The notes under the pieces are model-generated. The model was not told the DNA's origin and made no database searches. It saw nothing but the letters and a program-made list of their open reading frames with translations. DNA of 64,000 nt, taken from positions 372,001 to 436,000 of the forward strand of contig NZ_FNFP01000001.1 of assembly GCF_900100845.1 (NCBI RefSeq), in the 5' to 3' direction. A program made the position numbers and the translations under genes. The DNA comes from Natronincola ferrireducens (lineage in GTDB: Bacteria > Bacillota > Clostridia > Peptostreptococcales > Natronincolaceae). How positions within the stretch are numbered: the first letter of the stretch is position 1; every line of letters starts with the position of its first letter. Shown one piece after another: positions 7,499-17,402 of the stretch.

Positions 7499-8896
7499 TT
7501 AATCATTCATAACCTCTCCAAACAACTCTTCATCGGTAGGCATGGTATTTTCTATTGGCGAAGATACCCATGTTACATTAATTAATTGCTTCCATGTGAT
7601 ATTTTCTGATGAAATGTTACCACCCCATGTTCCACAGCCTAAGGTCAATGTCATTGGCATGCCATTGGTCCAAGCTCCACTGTTGGCTAAACATTGGGGC
7701 TGTCTTACCATAATACGGCTTGTTTTGGTTTTTAGGGCAAACTCTTCAACACGTGCTTGATTAAAGGTATGGATGCCGCAGGAATGTCCTCGTCCATGAT
7801 AGGAGGTTATGGCATTAACTTTATCTATAGCTTCTTGGAATTCATTGTATTTATATAGAGTTGTCACCACAGAAAGCTTTTCTCCTGAGAAGGGATAAGC
7901 GGCTCCTACTCCTGTTTCCTCTACCATAAAGAAGGTTTTTTCCTCTGGCAAATCTATTCCTGCTTCCTTTGCTATGGTTTGGGCTGATTGAGCAATAATT
8001 TTTGGACTTAAATGACCATCCACCCACATAGCTGCTTGAAGCTTTTCTTTTTCTTCAGCACCTACTAAATAACCACCTTCTTCTTGCAGGTATGTCACTA
8101 GTTTATCATAAACACCTTCTTGAATGACACAGGAGTTTTCTGTTGAACAGCTGGTGGCATAATCAAAGGTTTTGCTTCGCATAATTTTATTGGCTGTATC
8201 CTTTAGGTCGGCGGTTTCATCCACCACTGTAACAGCATTTCCTTGACCAACTCCGTAGGCGGGTGTTCCTGAGCTATAGGCTGCATGGACCAGTCCTCCA
8301 CCGCCAGTTGCCAATACTAGATCTGCTTGCTTCATAAGTTCATTACTAGCCTCCATGGTGGGCTCTTCAATGGCAATAACCAAATCCTCCGGTGCTCCAT
8401 ATTTCTTTAAAGTATCCCTTATGATACTTGTAATATGGGCATTGGTTTTCTTGGTTCTTGGGTGGGGTGAAAGAATAATGGCGTTTCTTCCCTTAATGGC
8501 GAACATAGCCTTGGCTACCGGTGTGGCCTCTGGGTTGGTGCAGGGGACTAGAGCTGCTATAACCCCAACTGGTTTTGCTACTTTCATTAATCCCTTCTCT
8601 GTATCCCTTTCTATGATCCCTACAGATTTTTGTCCCTTCATGTCCCTTAGGGGACCTTTGATTTTTGTCATCAATTTACCATATTTTCCGTCATAGTTAC
8701 CCATCCCCGATTCTTCTACCGCCATTTTGGCAATCTCTTGGGCAACTCCATCTTTAGTAATATTCCAAGCAATAGCTGTTATCAGTTGATCTACCTTTTC
8801 TTGGGTAAATCCATCGGCTATTTCTTGGGCTTTTCTTGCTCTTGCAATTAAATCTGCTACATAGTCTGCAGCATTTACAGTTGCAACTGTACTCAT
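7499..8896 (-). CDS. CoA-acylating aldehyde dehydrogenase family protein (acetaldehyde/sulfoacetaldehyde type)
   Basis: A 465-residue ALDH-superfamily protein of the acylating branch (like EutE/PduP, AdhE N-domain and SauS). It has LVPCTNPEATP at about residues 116-126, ATGGGGLVHAAYSSGTPAYGVG, and the catalytic Cys in DYATSCSTENS. The C-terminal part carries the HSCGIHTFN and GCGTWGGN motifs of this group. The reaction would be aldehyde + CoA + NAD(P)+ to acyl-CoA. Together with the aminotransferase the best-fitting substrate guess is sulfoacetaldehyde, with acetaldehyde or malonate semialdehyde as alternatives. It is preceded by AAGGAGG and a sigma-54-like promoter 65 bases upstream. Confidence 0.85.
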   Translation of the reverse strand: MSTVATVNAADYVADLIARARKAQEIADGFTQEKVDQLITAIAWNITKDGVAQEIAKMAVEESGMGNYDGKYGKLMTKIKGPLRDMKGQKSVGIIERDTEKGLMKVAKPVGVIAALVPCTNPEATPVAKAMFAIKGRNAIILSPHPRTKKTNAHITSIIRDTLKKYGAPEDLVIAIEEPTMEASNELMKQADLVLATGGGGLVHAAYSSGTPAYGVGQGNAVTVVDETADLKDTANKIMRSKTFDYATSCSTENSCVIQEGVYDKLVTYLQEEGGYLVGAEEKEKLQAAMWVDGHLSPKIIAQSAQTIAKEAGIDLPEEKTFFMVEETGVGAAYPFSGEKLSVVTTLYKYNEFQEAIDKVNAITSYHGRGHSCGIHTFNQARVEEFALKTKTSRIMVRQPQCLANSGAWTNGMPMTLTLGCGTWGGNISSENITWKQLINVTWVSSPIENTMPTDEELFGEVMND

Positions 8897-8960
8897 TTAC
8901 ATTACCTCCTTAGTATAAAGATTTATATAATTGGTTTTGCCTAGCTACTATCAAATTAAG

Positions 8961-8977
8961 TGCAATTATTATGCCAA
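8961..8977 (-). promoter_or_regulatory. Sigma-54 (-24/-12) promoter of the aldehyde dehydrogenase operon
   Basis: The minus strand reads TTGGCATAATAATTGCA. The GG and GC doublets are separated by exactly ten bases, as the TGGCAC-N5-TTGCW consensus requires, and the only core mismatch is C to T at the sixth position. It lies 65 bases upstream of the start codon. An NtrC-type activator would be needed; none is encoded in the window. Confidence 0.65.
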
Positions 8978-9044
8978 AAAATAAATCTCAACAATGATGC
9001 TTTTACAACAGATAAAATAATTAATATTTTTAAAATTTAGAATA

Positions 9045-9064
9045 TTGATTCAAAAATGTATCAA
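9045..9064 (-). promoter_or_regulatory. Possible activator-binding dyad upstream of the sigma-54 promoter
   Basis: TTGAT-N10-ATCAA, centred about 85 bases upstream of the -24/-12 element, a usual place for an enhancer-binding protein site. It is short and could be chance. Confidence 0.3.
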
Positions 9065-9252
9065 CTGTATTCCTTTCTTTTTAAAAACCAATAACCAAAC
9101 AGGATTCCACCGATAAGGGAGGAAGACAACTCTTTGATACAAAAAAGTATCAAAGAGATACGGAAATAAATCATCATAGTGTTCACCATCAAAGTTTCTA
9201 CATTACCTTTTAGATAAACTATTTGAAATAGTTGTTGAAAAAAGTTAACCAA
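9061..9252 (-). CDS. Small hydrophobic protein, unknown
   Basis: A 63-residue reading frame starting at TTG 9252, preceded by GGGAGG with a five-base gap, which is unusually good for a chance frame. It encodes a hydrophobic protein with membrane-like stretches at residues 20-36 and 44-57 and a basic tail ending KRKEYS. It is divergent from the PepSY-like gene and upstream of the sigma-54 operon on the same strand. No family is recognised. Confidence 0.45.
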   Translation of the reverse strand: MVNFFQQLFQIVYLKGNVETLMVNTMMIYFRISLILFCIKELSSSLIGGILFGYWFLKRKEYS

Positions 9253-9350
9253 TGAATCCTCCCAAGGAAGACTTTTTTATTTTTAATACTCAAATTCCTA
9301 TGTTTGTGGTATGATAAATAGTAGAAAAGAAGCTAGGAGGAGCTATCTCT

Positions 9351-10643
9351 ATGAAAAAATATACAAAAACCATGCTGATGATATTATTATTAGGCAGTAT
9401 CATAATTAATATGGTCTATTATAGAAATATAAAGGATGCAGAGGAAAAAATAAATCATGTCAATACCATCATTGCTTCTAATGTAGAGAGCAACATGAGA
9501 CAAAGCATTATGTATATACAGGAACTGATAGATACAGGTTCTCCTCAAGCCCTTCAAAATCTTGAAAGAACCGTTGGTACCCTTACATTGGCCTTTAATC
9601 ATTGGGTAGATCTAAATCAAACCAGGAGAAACCCCAATGAAAGGATGCAAAGGAGCTTGTCTAGTATAGAAGGCTTAAGAAATATTATTAATCATCATTT
9701 AAGTAATCAATATACAATTAATGAAAATCAACTACTAGAAGCAGATATCCAAATGCTAGAAAATGTAAATGAGCAATTAAAGCGGTTGCTATTGGTTTAT
9801 CACAACATAGAGGACAGGCTATTGGAATTGAAAAATCCTATTGCCAGTGACGGTGGATTAATTCAAATCTCTGACAATCTTGAAGAAATTACTAGACTTT
9901 ATAGGCATAGTAAGCTTCCCAATAAACACCCTAAGTATATAACCTATGAGGAAGCTATAGTAGAGGTGGAAAAGAAAATTCCATTTTTAAAGGATTTTTC
10001 TATAAAGGAAGAAAAACCCCAGGTTATAATAAGAGATGGTATCCATTATTATGAGGTGAATTATTTTGAGGATAAAGAAGAAGCTTATTATGTATGGGCA
10101 GACGCTACCGATGGAAACATTCGTAATTTTGAATTAAGAAAAAATATTTATAATGGCAAAATGCTATCACAAAATGAGGCCATTGCCATTGCTAGAAATT
10201 TCACGAATAAATTTTATCGAGGTGACATGAAGGAAGAAATGTTTTATATGGAGGATAAAGACGGAGGAGATGCAATATATTCCTTTAGATTTACTCCTAT
10301 TAAAGAAGATGTTGGGATTGTAAGCGATGCTTCTATCATTAATGTATCTACTAGCTCGGGAGAGGTTTTAAAATATACCAATGACTTTACGGATACAAGG
10401 ATAATGCCACAGGAGGAGGTCTTTTCTCCAGAGGAACTGCAGGAAAGACATAAAGAGGAGTTTGGGATGCTGGAGTATCAAGATTTAGCAGTGGTACGAT
10501 CCTTTTATACCCGTTATCAACCGAGGTTAACCTATAGATTCAAAACTATGCACAATCAACAGGAAACCATGATATTTATTGATGTTACTACAGGAATGCC
10601 TGTTTATCAATTGTATTATGTACATTATCCAATCTTTAACTAA
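9351..10643 (+). CDS. Membrane-anchored protein with PepSY/YpeB-like repeats
   Basis: The 430-residue protein has one N-terminal membrane helix (residues 7-24), a helical region of about 170 residues with coiled-coil character, and a C-terminal part with PepSY-like units: a YEEAIVEVEKKIPF helix followed by strands, a second unit starting NEAIAIARNFTNKF, and a final strand-rich segment. The layout resembles the germination protein YpeB, but the YpeB N-terminal signature is not evident and no cortex hydrolase sleB lies next to it. Function in spores is therefore only a possibility. Confidence 0.6.
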   Translation: MKKYTKTMLMILLLGSIIINMVYYRNIKDAEEKINHVNTIIASNVESNMRQSIMYIQELIDTGSPQALQNLERTVGTLTLAFNHWVDLNQTRRNPNERMQRSLSSIEGLRNIINHHLSNQYTINENQLLEADIQMLENVNEQLKRLLLVYHNIEDRLLELKNPIASDGGLIQISDNLEEITRLYRHSKLPNKHPKYITYEEAIVEVEKKIPFLKDFSIKEEKPQVIIRDGIHYYEVNYFEDKEEAYYVWADATDGNIRNFELRKNIYNGKMLSQNEAIAIARNFTNKFYRGDMKEEMFYMEDKDGGDAIYSFRFTPIKEDVGIVSDASIINVSTSSGEVLKYTNDFTDTRIMPQEEVFSPEELQERHKEEFGMLEYQDLAVVRSFYTRYQPRLTYRFKTMHNQQETMIFIDVTTGMPVYQLYYVHYPIFN

Positions 10644-10723
10644 TGGCAGGTGAAGTGAAATCCTTGTAGCAACCTGAAATACAGGGGGTTAGATGGGAGA
10701 TCTAGTCTATAAAGGAGCGAAGA

Positions 10724-11608
10724 ATGCGGTTAGATATTGTTTATAAAAATAAGGAAGTAATCATAAAGGATGTAAAAGACTTTGAACCTCAACATGTCTT
10801 TGAGTGTGGTCAATGTTTTCGATGGACTAGAGAGGAAGATGGCAGCTATACGGGGGTGGCCTTTAAGCAGGTGATTAACGTAAAAAAAGTAGACAATGAT
10901 TTAATTATTCTCAATACCACCAAAGAGGACTTTATCGATATATGGATGGACTACTTCGACCTTACTACAGACTATGGAGCTATCAAGGAAAGGCTAACCC
11001 ATGGGGATCATATTATGAAGAGAGCTGTAGCCTTTGGAAATGGCATCCGGATTTTGCAACAGGAACCATGGGAAACCTTAATATCCTTCATAATATCCTC
11101 CAACAACAATATCCCTCGGATTAAAGGGGCTATTGAATTGCTATGCCAAAGGTATGGGGAATATCTAGGGGAATTCTGGGGGGAAAAAAGGTATAGTTTT
11201 CCTGAACCACAAGTACTGGCAGCATTAAGGCTAGAAGAAATAACAGCCTGTGGAACTGGATATCGAGCCCCTTATATTCAGCACACTTCTTGTCAGGTTA
11301 TCAAGGCTCTAGATGAATTTATGTCTTTAAAAAAATTGGATTTACAGGAGTGTCAAAAGAAATTAATGAATTATCAAGGTGTTGGACCGAAGGTAGCCCA
11401 TTGTATTTTATTTTTTTCCATGGGTAAAATGGAGGCTTTTCCTGTAGATGTGTGGGTCAAACGAATTATGGAGCATCTTTATTTCAATAAAGAAACACCA
11501 GCGGGGGTAATACAGGAATTTGCTAGAGAAAGATATGGAGAGTATGCAGGCTACGGACAGCAATATTTGTTTTACTATGCTAGAGAATTAGGAATTGGGA
11601 AAAAGTAA
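10724..11608 (+). CDS. ogg: 8-oxoguanine DNA glycosylase/AP lyase (OGG1 family)
   Basis: Excises 8-oxoguanine from DNA. The 294-residue protein has the OGG N-terminal domain (residues 1-110, FECGQCFRW) and an HhH-GPD domain. The helix-hairpin-helix YQGVGPKVAHC holds the catalytic Lys223, and FPVDVWVKR holds Asp242. The 19-residue Lys-Asp spacing equals that of human OGG1 (K249/D268). A ribosome site AAAGGAGCG precedes the ATG. It lies between the PepSY-like gene and a DUF554 gene, all on the plus strand with short gaps. Confidence 0.92.
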   Translation: MRLDIVYKNKEVIIKDVKDFEPQHVFECGQCFRWTREEDGSYTGVAFKQVINVKKVDNDLIILNTTKEDFIDIWMDYFDLTTDYGAIKERLTHGDHIMKRAVAFGNGIRILQQEPWETLISFIISSNNNIPRIKGAIELLCQRYGEYLGEFWGEKRYSFPEPQVLAALRLEEITACGTGYRAPYIQHTSCQVIKALDEFMSLKKLDLQECQKKLMNYQGVGPKVAHCILFFSMGKMEAFPVDVWVKRIMEHLYFNKETPAGVIQEFARERYGEYAGYGQQYLFYYARELGIGKK

Positions 11609-11633
11609 ACTTAAAATGGGGGAATAGATTCAG

Positions 11634-12350
11634 ATGTTAGGAACAATTGTCAATGCAATAGCTATTATAGTTGGGGGAACTGTAGGTTTACTCTTAAGAA
11701 AAGGTATTCCAGATAGATATAAGGTTACCATTATGCAAGGGCTAGGTCTAAGTATTTTAGCAATTGGATTAATGGGAGCCTTTAAAAGTGAAAATATTTT
11801 AGTTGTAATTACTAGCATTGTATTAGGAAGCATTATAGGGGAAAAGTTGAAGGTATCGGATAAATTGGACAACTTAGGAATTTGGATTGAAAACAGAACT
11901 GGTAAGGGAGAGGGCTCTGTTGCCAAAGGATTTGTAACTGCAAGCTTAATTTATTGTGTAGGGGCGATGGCAATTGTAGGTGCTCTAGAAAGTGGGTTAA
12001 CTGGAAATCATGAAACCCTCTACGCTAAATCACTATTAGATGGGATTTCTTCCGTTATTTTTGCTTCAAGTTTAGGCATTGGTGTTATATTTTCAGCTGC
12101 AGCTGTTTTTGTTTATCAAGGACTTATTACACTTACAGCAGGAGCTGTAAAATATCTTTTGGTGGAAAGTGTAGTACAGGAGATGTCGGCGGTAGGAGGG
12201 CTTCTTATTGTAGGTATATCCTTTAATATATTAGAAATCAAACGGGTTTCCGTTGCCAATATGTTGCCAGCAGTATTCTTACCCATATTCTATCAACTAC
12301 TAGAGCCGGTTTTTTTAACTGTTACTGCTGTTATTCAAAATCTATTTTAA
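11634..12350 (+). CDS. DUF554 family integral membrane protein
   Basis: A 238-residue protein with about seven membrane segments and glycine-rich motifs typical of DUF554 (YdfK/YqgA-like): an N-terminal GTIVNAIAIIVGGTVGLLL segment, GLSILAIGLMGA, GSIIGE, and YCVGAMAIVGALESGL. The family is probably a transporter, with unknown substrate. It starts 25 bases after the glycosylase gene, so the two may be cotranscribed, and a terminator follows. Confidence 0.88.
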   Translation: MLGTIVNAIAIIVGGTVGLLLRKGIPDRYKVTIMQGLGLSILAIGLMGAFKSENILVVITSIVLGSIIGEKLKVSDKLDNLGIWIENRTGKGEGSVAKGFVTASLIYCVGAMAIVGALESGLTGNHETLYAKSLLDGISSVIFASSLGIGVIFSAAAVFVYQGLITLTAGAVKYLLVESVVQEMSAVGGLLIVGISFNILEIKRVSVANMLPAVFLPIFYQLLEPVFLTVTAVIQNLF

Positions 12351-12363
12351 TGGATTTTTACTA

Positions 12364-12393
12364 CAAGGAGCTATGGATTATTCCATAGCTTTT
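12364..12393 (+). terminator. Terminator after the DUF554 gene
   Basis: AGCTATGGA/TCCATAGCT stem with a short loop followed by TTTTG, 15 bases past the stop codon. Confidence 0.75.
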
Positions 12394-12483
12394 GAAATTT
12401 TAAGGAAAATAATGAAAAATAATAAAATAGCTAGATAAATGGTAATAATTAAGTGTAATTGGTTATAATAGCAAATGGTGGAG

Positions 12484-12511
12484 TTTGCTTGGTAAAATTC
12501 TTTTATATAAT
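12484..12511 (+). promoter_or_regulatory. Probable sigma-A promoter of groESL
   Basis: TTTGCT, 16 bases, TATAAT, just upstream of the CIRCE operator. An overlapping alternative is TTGGTA-N16-TATTAT. Confidence 0.5.
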
Positions 12512-12524
12512 ATTATAAATGTAG

Positions 12525-12551
12525 TTAGCACTCTCTAATGATGAGTGCTAA
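12525..12551 (+). promoter_or_regulatory. CIRCE operator (HrcA binding site)
   Basis: Perfect TTAGCACTC-N9-GAGTGCTAA inverted repeat, 65 bases upstream of groES. This is the well-known HrcA-repressed heat-shock operator. Confidence 0.97.
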
Positions 12552-12613
12552 CAAAATGACAGGCAAGAAATTTTGAAAAAATAAAAATAAAACAATATTG
12601 TTAAGGAGGTTAA

Positions 12614-12901
<288 letters not shown>

Positions 12902-12927
12902 ACCCAAGATAATACATAAATAATTGA

Positions 12928-14592
<1,665 letters not shown>

Positions 14593-14609
14593 TCTTTAAA
14601 AAAGTTAAT

Positions 14610-14644
14610 GGGAGTGGAGGCTGACCTCTACTCCTGTTTTTTTG
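14610..14644 (+). terminator. Terminator of groESL
   Basis: GGAGTGGAGG/CCTCTACTCC stem (one G-T pair) with a four-base loop followed by a seven-T run. Confidence 0.9.
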
Positions 14645-14737
14645 CCCCTGTATAAGTGACCAACATGAAAGTTACAAATCAAACTTTGGGCCATCTATTA
14701 ATTGGAAAAAATTACAAATAAAAAAATTAAAAAAATA

Positions 14738-14766
14738 TTGATAATTATCATAATATTTGCTATAAT
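14738..14766 (+). promoter_or_regulatory. Consensus promoter with Fur-box-like dyad, no gene obvious downstream
   Basis: TTGATA, 17 bases, TATAAT is a near-perfect sigma-A promoter. The palindrome TGATAATTATCA (14739-14750) overlaps the -35 element and resembles half of a Fur box, which suggests metal-responsive repression. The transcript would run into repeat-rich DNA and stop at 15118-15158. Confidence 0.55.
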
Positions 14767-14826
14767 ATAGGTAAGAATCCTTCTCTAAGCAAGTCAAGTC
14801 AAATCAAGAAGTTCAGTAAGTTAAAA

Positions 14827-14872
14827 GAATTAAGAATTAAGAATTAAGAATTAAGAATTAAGAATTAAGAAT
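14827..14872 (+). repeat. Seven-base tandem repeat (AATTAAG)n
   Basis: At least five consecutive copies of AATTAAG, a simple-sequence tract that could vary in length by slippage. Confidence 0.9.
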
Positions 14873-14931
14873 TTGAAGTTTGATTTGAAAATATTGACGG
14901 AGGTAATTGGAAAAAGGATTTTAGGAAGAGT

Positions 14932-14984
14932 AAGTAAAGCAAGTAAAGCAAGTAAAGTAAGTAAAGTAAGTAAAGTAAGTGGAA
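14932..14984 (+). repeat. Nine-base tandem repeat (AGTAAAGCA/AGTAAAGTA)n
   Basis: About five copies of a nine-base unit with C/T variation. Together with the heptamer tract it fills most of the 576-base gap between groEL and the spore-protein genes. No convincing reading frame runs through it; a 17-codon frame from TTG 15066 to the stop at 15117-15119 is the only small candidate. Confidence 0.85.
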
Positions 14985-15117
14985 TAAGTAAGTATCAGTA
15001 AATTAACAAAGTAAAATTGCAACAAAAAATTATTGGGATTTAAAGAAGGGAATTGTATAAGAGAATTGAGTATAGAAGAGTTTTACGGATTTGCCGAGAA
15101 GGATTCTATATGTATAT

Positions 15118-15158
15118 AAATCAGGTTTTCAATTTATTGAAAACCTGATTTGTTTTTT
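15118..15158 (+). terminator. Strong terminator of the orphan transcription unit
   Basis: Perfect 15-base stem AAATCAGGTTTTCAA and its complement, four-base loop, then a seven-T run on the plus strand. The T run is on the plus-strand side, so it mainly serves plus-strand transcription although it also lies beyond the minus-strand CotF-like genes. Confidence 0.85.
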
Positions 15159-15168
15159 TGAAGCTATA

Positions 15169-15453
15169 TTATTGCAGGTCGTTTTTCATCTGGTTGTACT
15201 TAGTTTTAGCATTTTGTACGTCTTGAGCTGGAGCTTGCTTTGTTTGATACCAGCCTCTTTGTTGCATAGCATTGAAAATATTATATTGGATATGCTGAGA
15301 ATCATTTAAACAACTGGTTAAGTGCTGTCTTAGGTTTGGACAGGAAGTCTCGGTGATACCAACATTATAAGCTGATGTTACTTGTTTTTCAGATGCTAAA
15401 AGATCATTCATTAATTCTTTTTCTGTGAAGCTAGCTTGATGATTGTTATTCAT
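15169..15453 (-). CDS. CotF-like spore coat protein
   Basis: A 94-residue helical protein of the spore coat CotF / ferritin-like family. It shows FTEKELMNDLLASEKQVTSAYN followed by a helix with CPNLRQHLTSCLNDSQHIQYNIFNAMQQRGWY, where the GWY close is typical. It is the second gene of a minus-strand pair, 43 bases after a related small gene. It probably functions in the spore coat; the exact role is not known. Confidence 0.8.
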   Translation of the reverse strand: MNNNHQASFTEKELMNDLLASEKQVTSAYNVGITETSCPNLRQHLTSCLNDSQHIQYNIFNAMQQRGWYQTKQAPAQDVQNAKTKYNQMKNDLQ

Positions 15454-15496
15454 AGGGCAACCTCCTTATAGTTTCAAAACACTGACTATAGATAGA

Positions 15497-15724
15497 CTAT
15501 TGATGGGAATTTAGATAGTTTAACAATTCGTTATAATGCTGCTTATGTTTTTGTGCAGCCTGCTGACATAAATTTTTCAACTCAGTATCGGTACAGTACC
15601 CGGCATAAGTTGCAAACTTTTTGTTCATCATAGATTCATAGTTTAATTGATCTTCTAATACCTTCAGATTATTAGCATCTAAATTAGGTATACCTTGATT
15701 GTTCATAGTATTGTTCATTATCAT
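15497..15724 (-). CDS. Small CotF-related spore protein
   Basis: The 75-residue protein has an Asn-rich start and then a two-helix pattern (LKVLEDQLNYESMMNKKFATYAG, then LKNLCQQAAQKHKQHYNELLNYL) like half of a CotF domain. GGAGG lies five bases before the ATG at 15724, which favours this start over the ATG two codons later. Upstream on the minus strand, ATA-N17-CATACTAA is a fair sigma-E-type match. It is the first gene of the pair. Confidence 0.7.
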   Translation of the reverse strand: MIMNNTMNNQGIPNLDANNLKVLEDQLNYESMMNKKFATYAGYCTDTELKNLCQQAAQKHKQHYNELLNYLNSHQ

Positions 15725-15953
15725 TATAACCTCCTAGAAGTTTAATAGAAATCTGTTCCTTTCTTAGTATGTAACAAAATAGAAAAGATATAAATTGTAA
15801 AAAAAGACAGAGCTGCAGAAAATTTTTAATCAATGGATTGCCAAGAAAACAGGAAGAAATTAGGAAAATATTAGAAAAACAAAAGAATTTGATGTATAAT
15901 AAAAATTAAGACAAAATTACATAGACAATACTAGAAAATAAGGAGGCATTTAG

Positions 15954-17051
15954 ATGATTTATCGTGATTATGGAGCTACGGGAAAAAAGGTTTCGGTTAT
16001 TGGTTTTGGTGGAATGAGATTTGGTGAAGACGAAGATTATGCTGCTGAAGTAGTGAGAAGGGCAAATGAATTAGGAATTAATTATTTTGATACAGCTCCT
16101 GTTTACTGTAATGATCGAAGTGAATCAATTTTTGGTAAAGCCTTTAAAAAAATGCCAAAGGAGTTTTATATCTCTACCAAAAGTATGGTAAGTAAAGATC
16201 CAGATGCCGATGCAGTAAGAAAAAGAATTGAAAACTCTCTACAGCGAATAGGGGTAGATAAAATTAATTTTTTTCATATGTGGTGCATTATGGACTTAGA
16301 ACAATATAAAAAGGTAATGGCTCCTGGAGGACCCTATGAAGGAGCTTTAAAGGCTAAGGAGGAAGGTTTAATTGAACATTTAGTATTTTCTACCCACTGT
16401 AAAGGTGAGGATATTCGTACCATCATTGAAGACAAGGTTTTTGAAGGGGTATTATTGGGATACAACGTTATGAATCATCCCTTCCGACAAGAGGGTGTAA
16501 GGGCAGCCTTAGAGCATAATATAGGGGTGGTTACCATGAACCCTCTAGGAGGAGGTTTAATCCCTCAGCATAAAGAATACTTTGATTTTATAAGACAACA
16601 CGAAGACGAAACAGTTATTCAAGGGGCTTTAAGATTTAATGCTGCCCAAGAAGGAATTACAGTAGCATTGGCTGGTATGGGTACTATAGAAGAAGTAGAG
16701 GAAAATATTAATACATTAAAATACCCATTAACCTTCTCACAGGAAAAAACCCAGGAAATTCAAGAAAAAATTATTCATGACATGGACTCCCTTTGTACAA
16801 CCTGTCAATACTGTACAAAATGTCCTAAAAAAATAAATATACCTAATTATTTACAAGCCTATAATCTATTGCTTTTAAAGGATGCTGAAGAGATGCAAAA
16901 GCATATTGCTTGGTTAAAGCAGGAGGGAAGAATTAAGGCAAACCACACTACACCAGCAGATTGTATAGAATGTGGAAAGTGTGAGGAGTTATGCACCCAA
17001 AAACTACCTATTATAAAAAGGTTAAAAGAGATGGCAGAGCTATATCGATAA
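15954..17051 (+). CDS. Aldo/keto reductase with C-terminal ferredoxin-like [4Fe-4S] domain
   Basis: A 365-residue cytoplasmic oxidoreductase. Residues 1-270 are an AKR barrel with IGFGGMRFG, DTAPVY containing the catalytic Tyr, STKS containing Lys, and a late LAGMGTIEEVEENI segment. The C-terminus has CTTCQYCTKCPK and CIECGKCEELC cysteine clusters, enough for one or two [4Fe-4S] centres, as in many clostridial AKRs. The electron donor and substrate cannot be deduced. AAGGAGG precedes the ATG. Confidence 0.88.
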   Translation: MIYRDYGATGKKVSVIGFGGMRFGEDEDYAAEVVRRANELGINYFDTAPVYCNDRSESIFGKAFKKMPKEFYISTKSMVSKDPDADAVRKRIENSLQRIGVDKINFFHMWCIMDLEQYKKVMAPGGPYEGALKAKEEGLIEHLVFSTHCKGEDIRTIIEDKVFEGVLLGYNVMNHPFRQEGVRAALEHNIGVVTMNPLGGGLIPQHKEYFDFIRQHEDETVIQGALRFNAAQEGITVALAGMGTIEEVEENINTLKYPLTFSQEKTQEIQEKIIHDMDSLCTTCQYCTKCPKKINIPNYLQAYNLLLLKDAEEMQKHIAWLKQEGRIKANHTTPADCIECGKCEELCTQKLPIIKRLKEMAELYR

Positions 17052-17065
17052 TAAGGAGGGGGCTT

Positions 17066-17266
17066 ATGAATAAGGATGAAGAAAAGCTTGTAGTTGAAGG
17101 CAAGGAAATTTTATGTCCTATATGTGGCCATGATAAATACTGGACAAGAGAAACTTTAATGAATACAGCAGGAGCAAGCTTTTTAGGCTTCGATTGGGCA
17201 AATAAGGCAGCCACTAATTATGTCTGTCATCAATGCGGTTATGTCCTTTGGTTTTTAGGTAAATAA
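17066..17266 (+). CDS. Small zinc-ribbon protein
   Basis: A 66-residue protein with two knuckles, CPICGHDKYW and CHQCGYVLWF, which form a likely zinc ribbon. The start at 17066 is chosen because AAGGAGGGG is correctly spaced before it. It lies 14 bases after the aldo/keto reductase gene. This resembles short nucleic-acid-binding zinc-ribbon proteins; the role is unknown. Confidence 0.75.
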   Translation: MNKDEEKLVVEGKEILCPICGHDKYWTRETLMNTAGASFLGFDWANKAATNYVCHQCGYVLWFLGK

Positions 17267-17296
17267 TCAAGAATAGGACATAGTTATACTATATTT

Positions 17297-17324
17297 AACC
17301 TTAGCCTTAGCCTTAGCCTTAACC
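17297..17324 (+). repeat. Hexamer tract (CCTTAG)n
   Basis: Four to five consecutive CCTTAG/CCTTAA units between the zinc-ribbon and thioesterase genes. Confidence 0.7.
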
Positions 17325-17402
17325 TTGATAAATCACTAAAAGTAGGGAAGGGTCAAAATTTCGATAAAAGAATAATTTAATTTATATGAGGGGTGTTGGA
17401 AA

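Noticed and set aside
15091-15309. Plus-strand frame over the CotF-like gene
   Set aside because: It overlaps the terminator and is antisense to a well-supported minus-strand gene.
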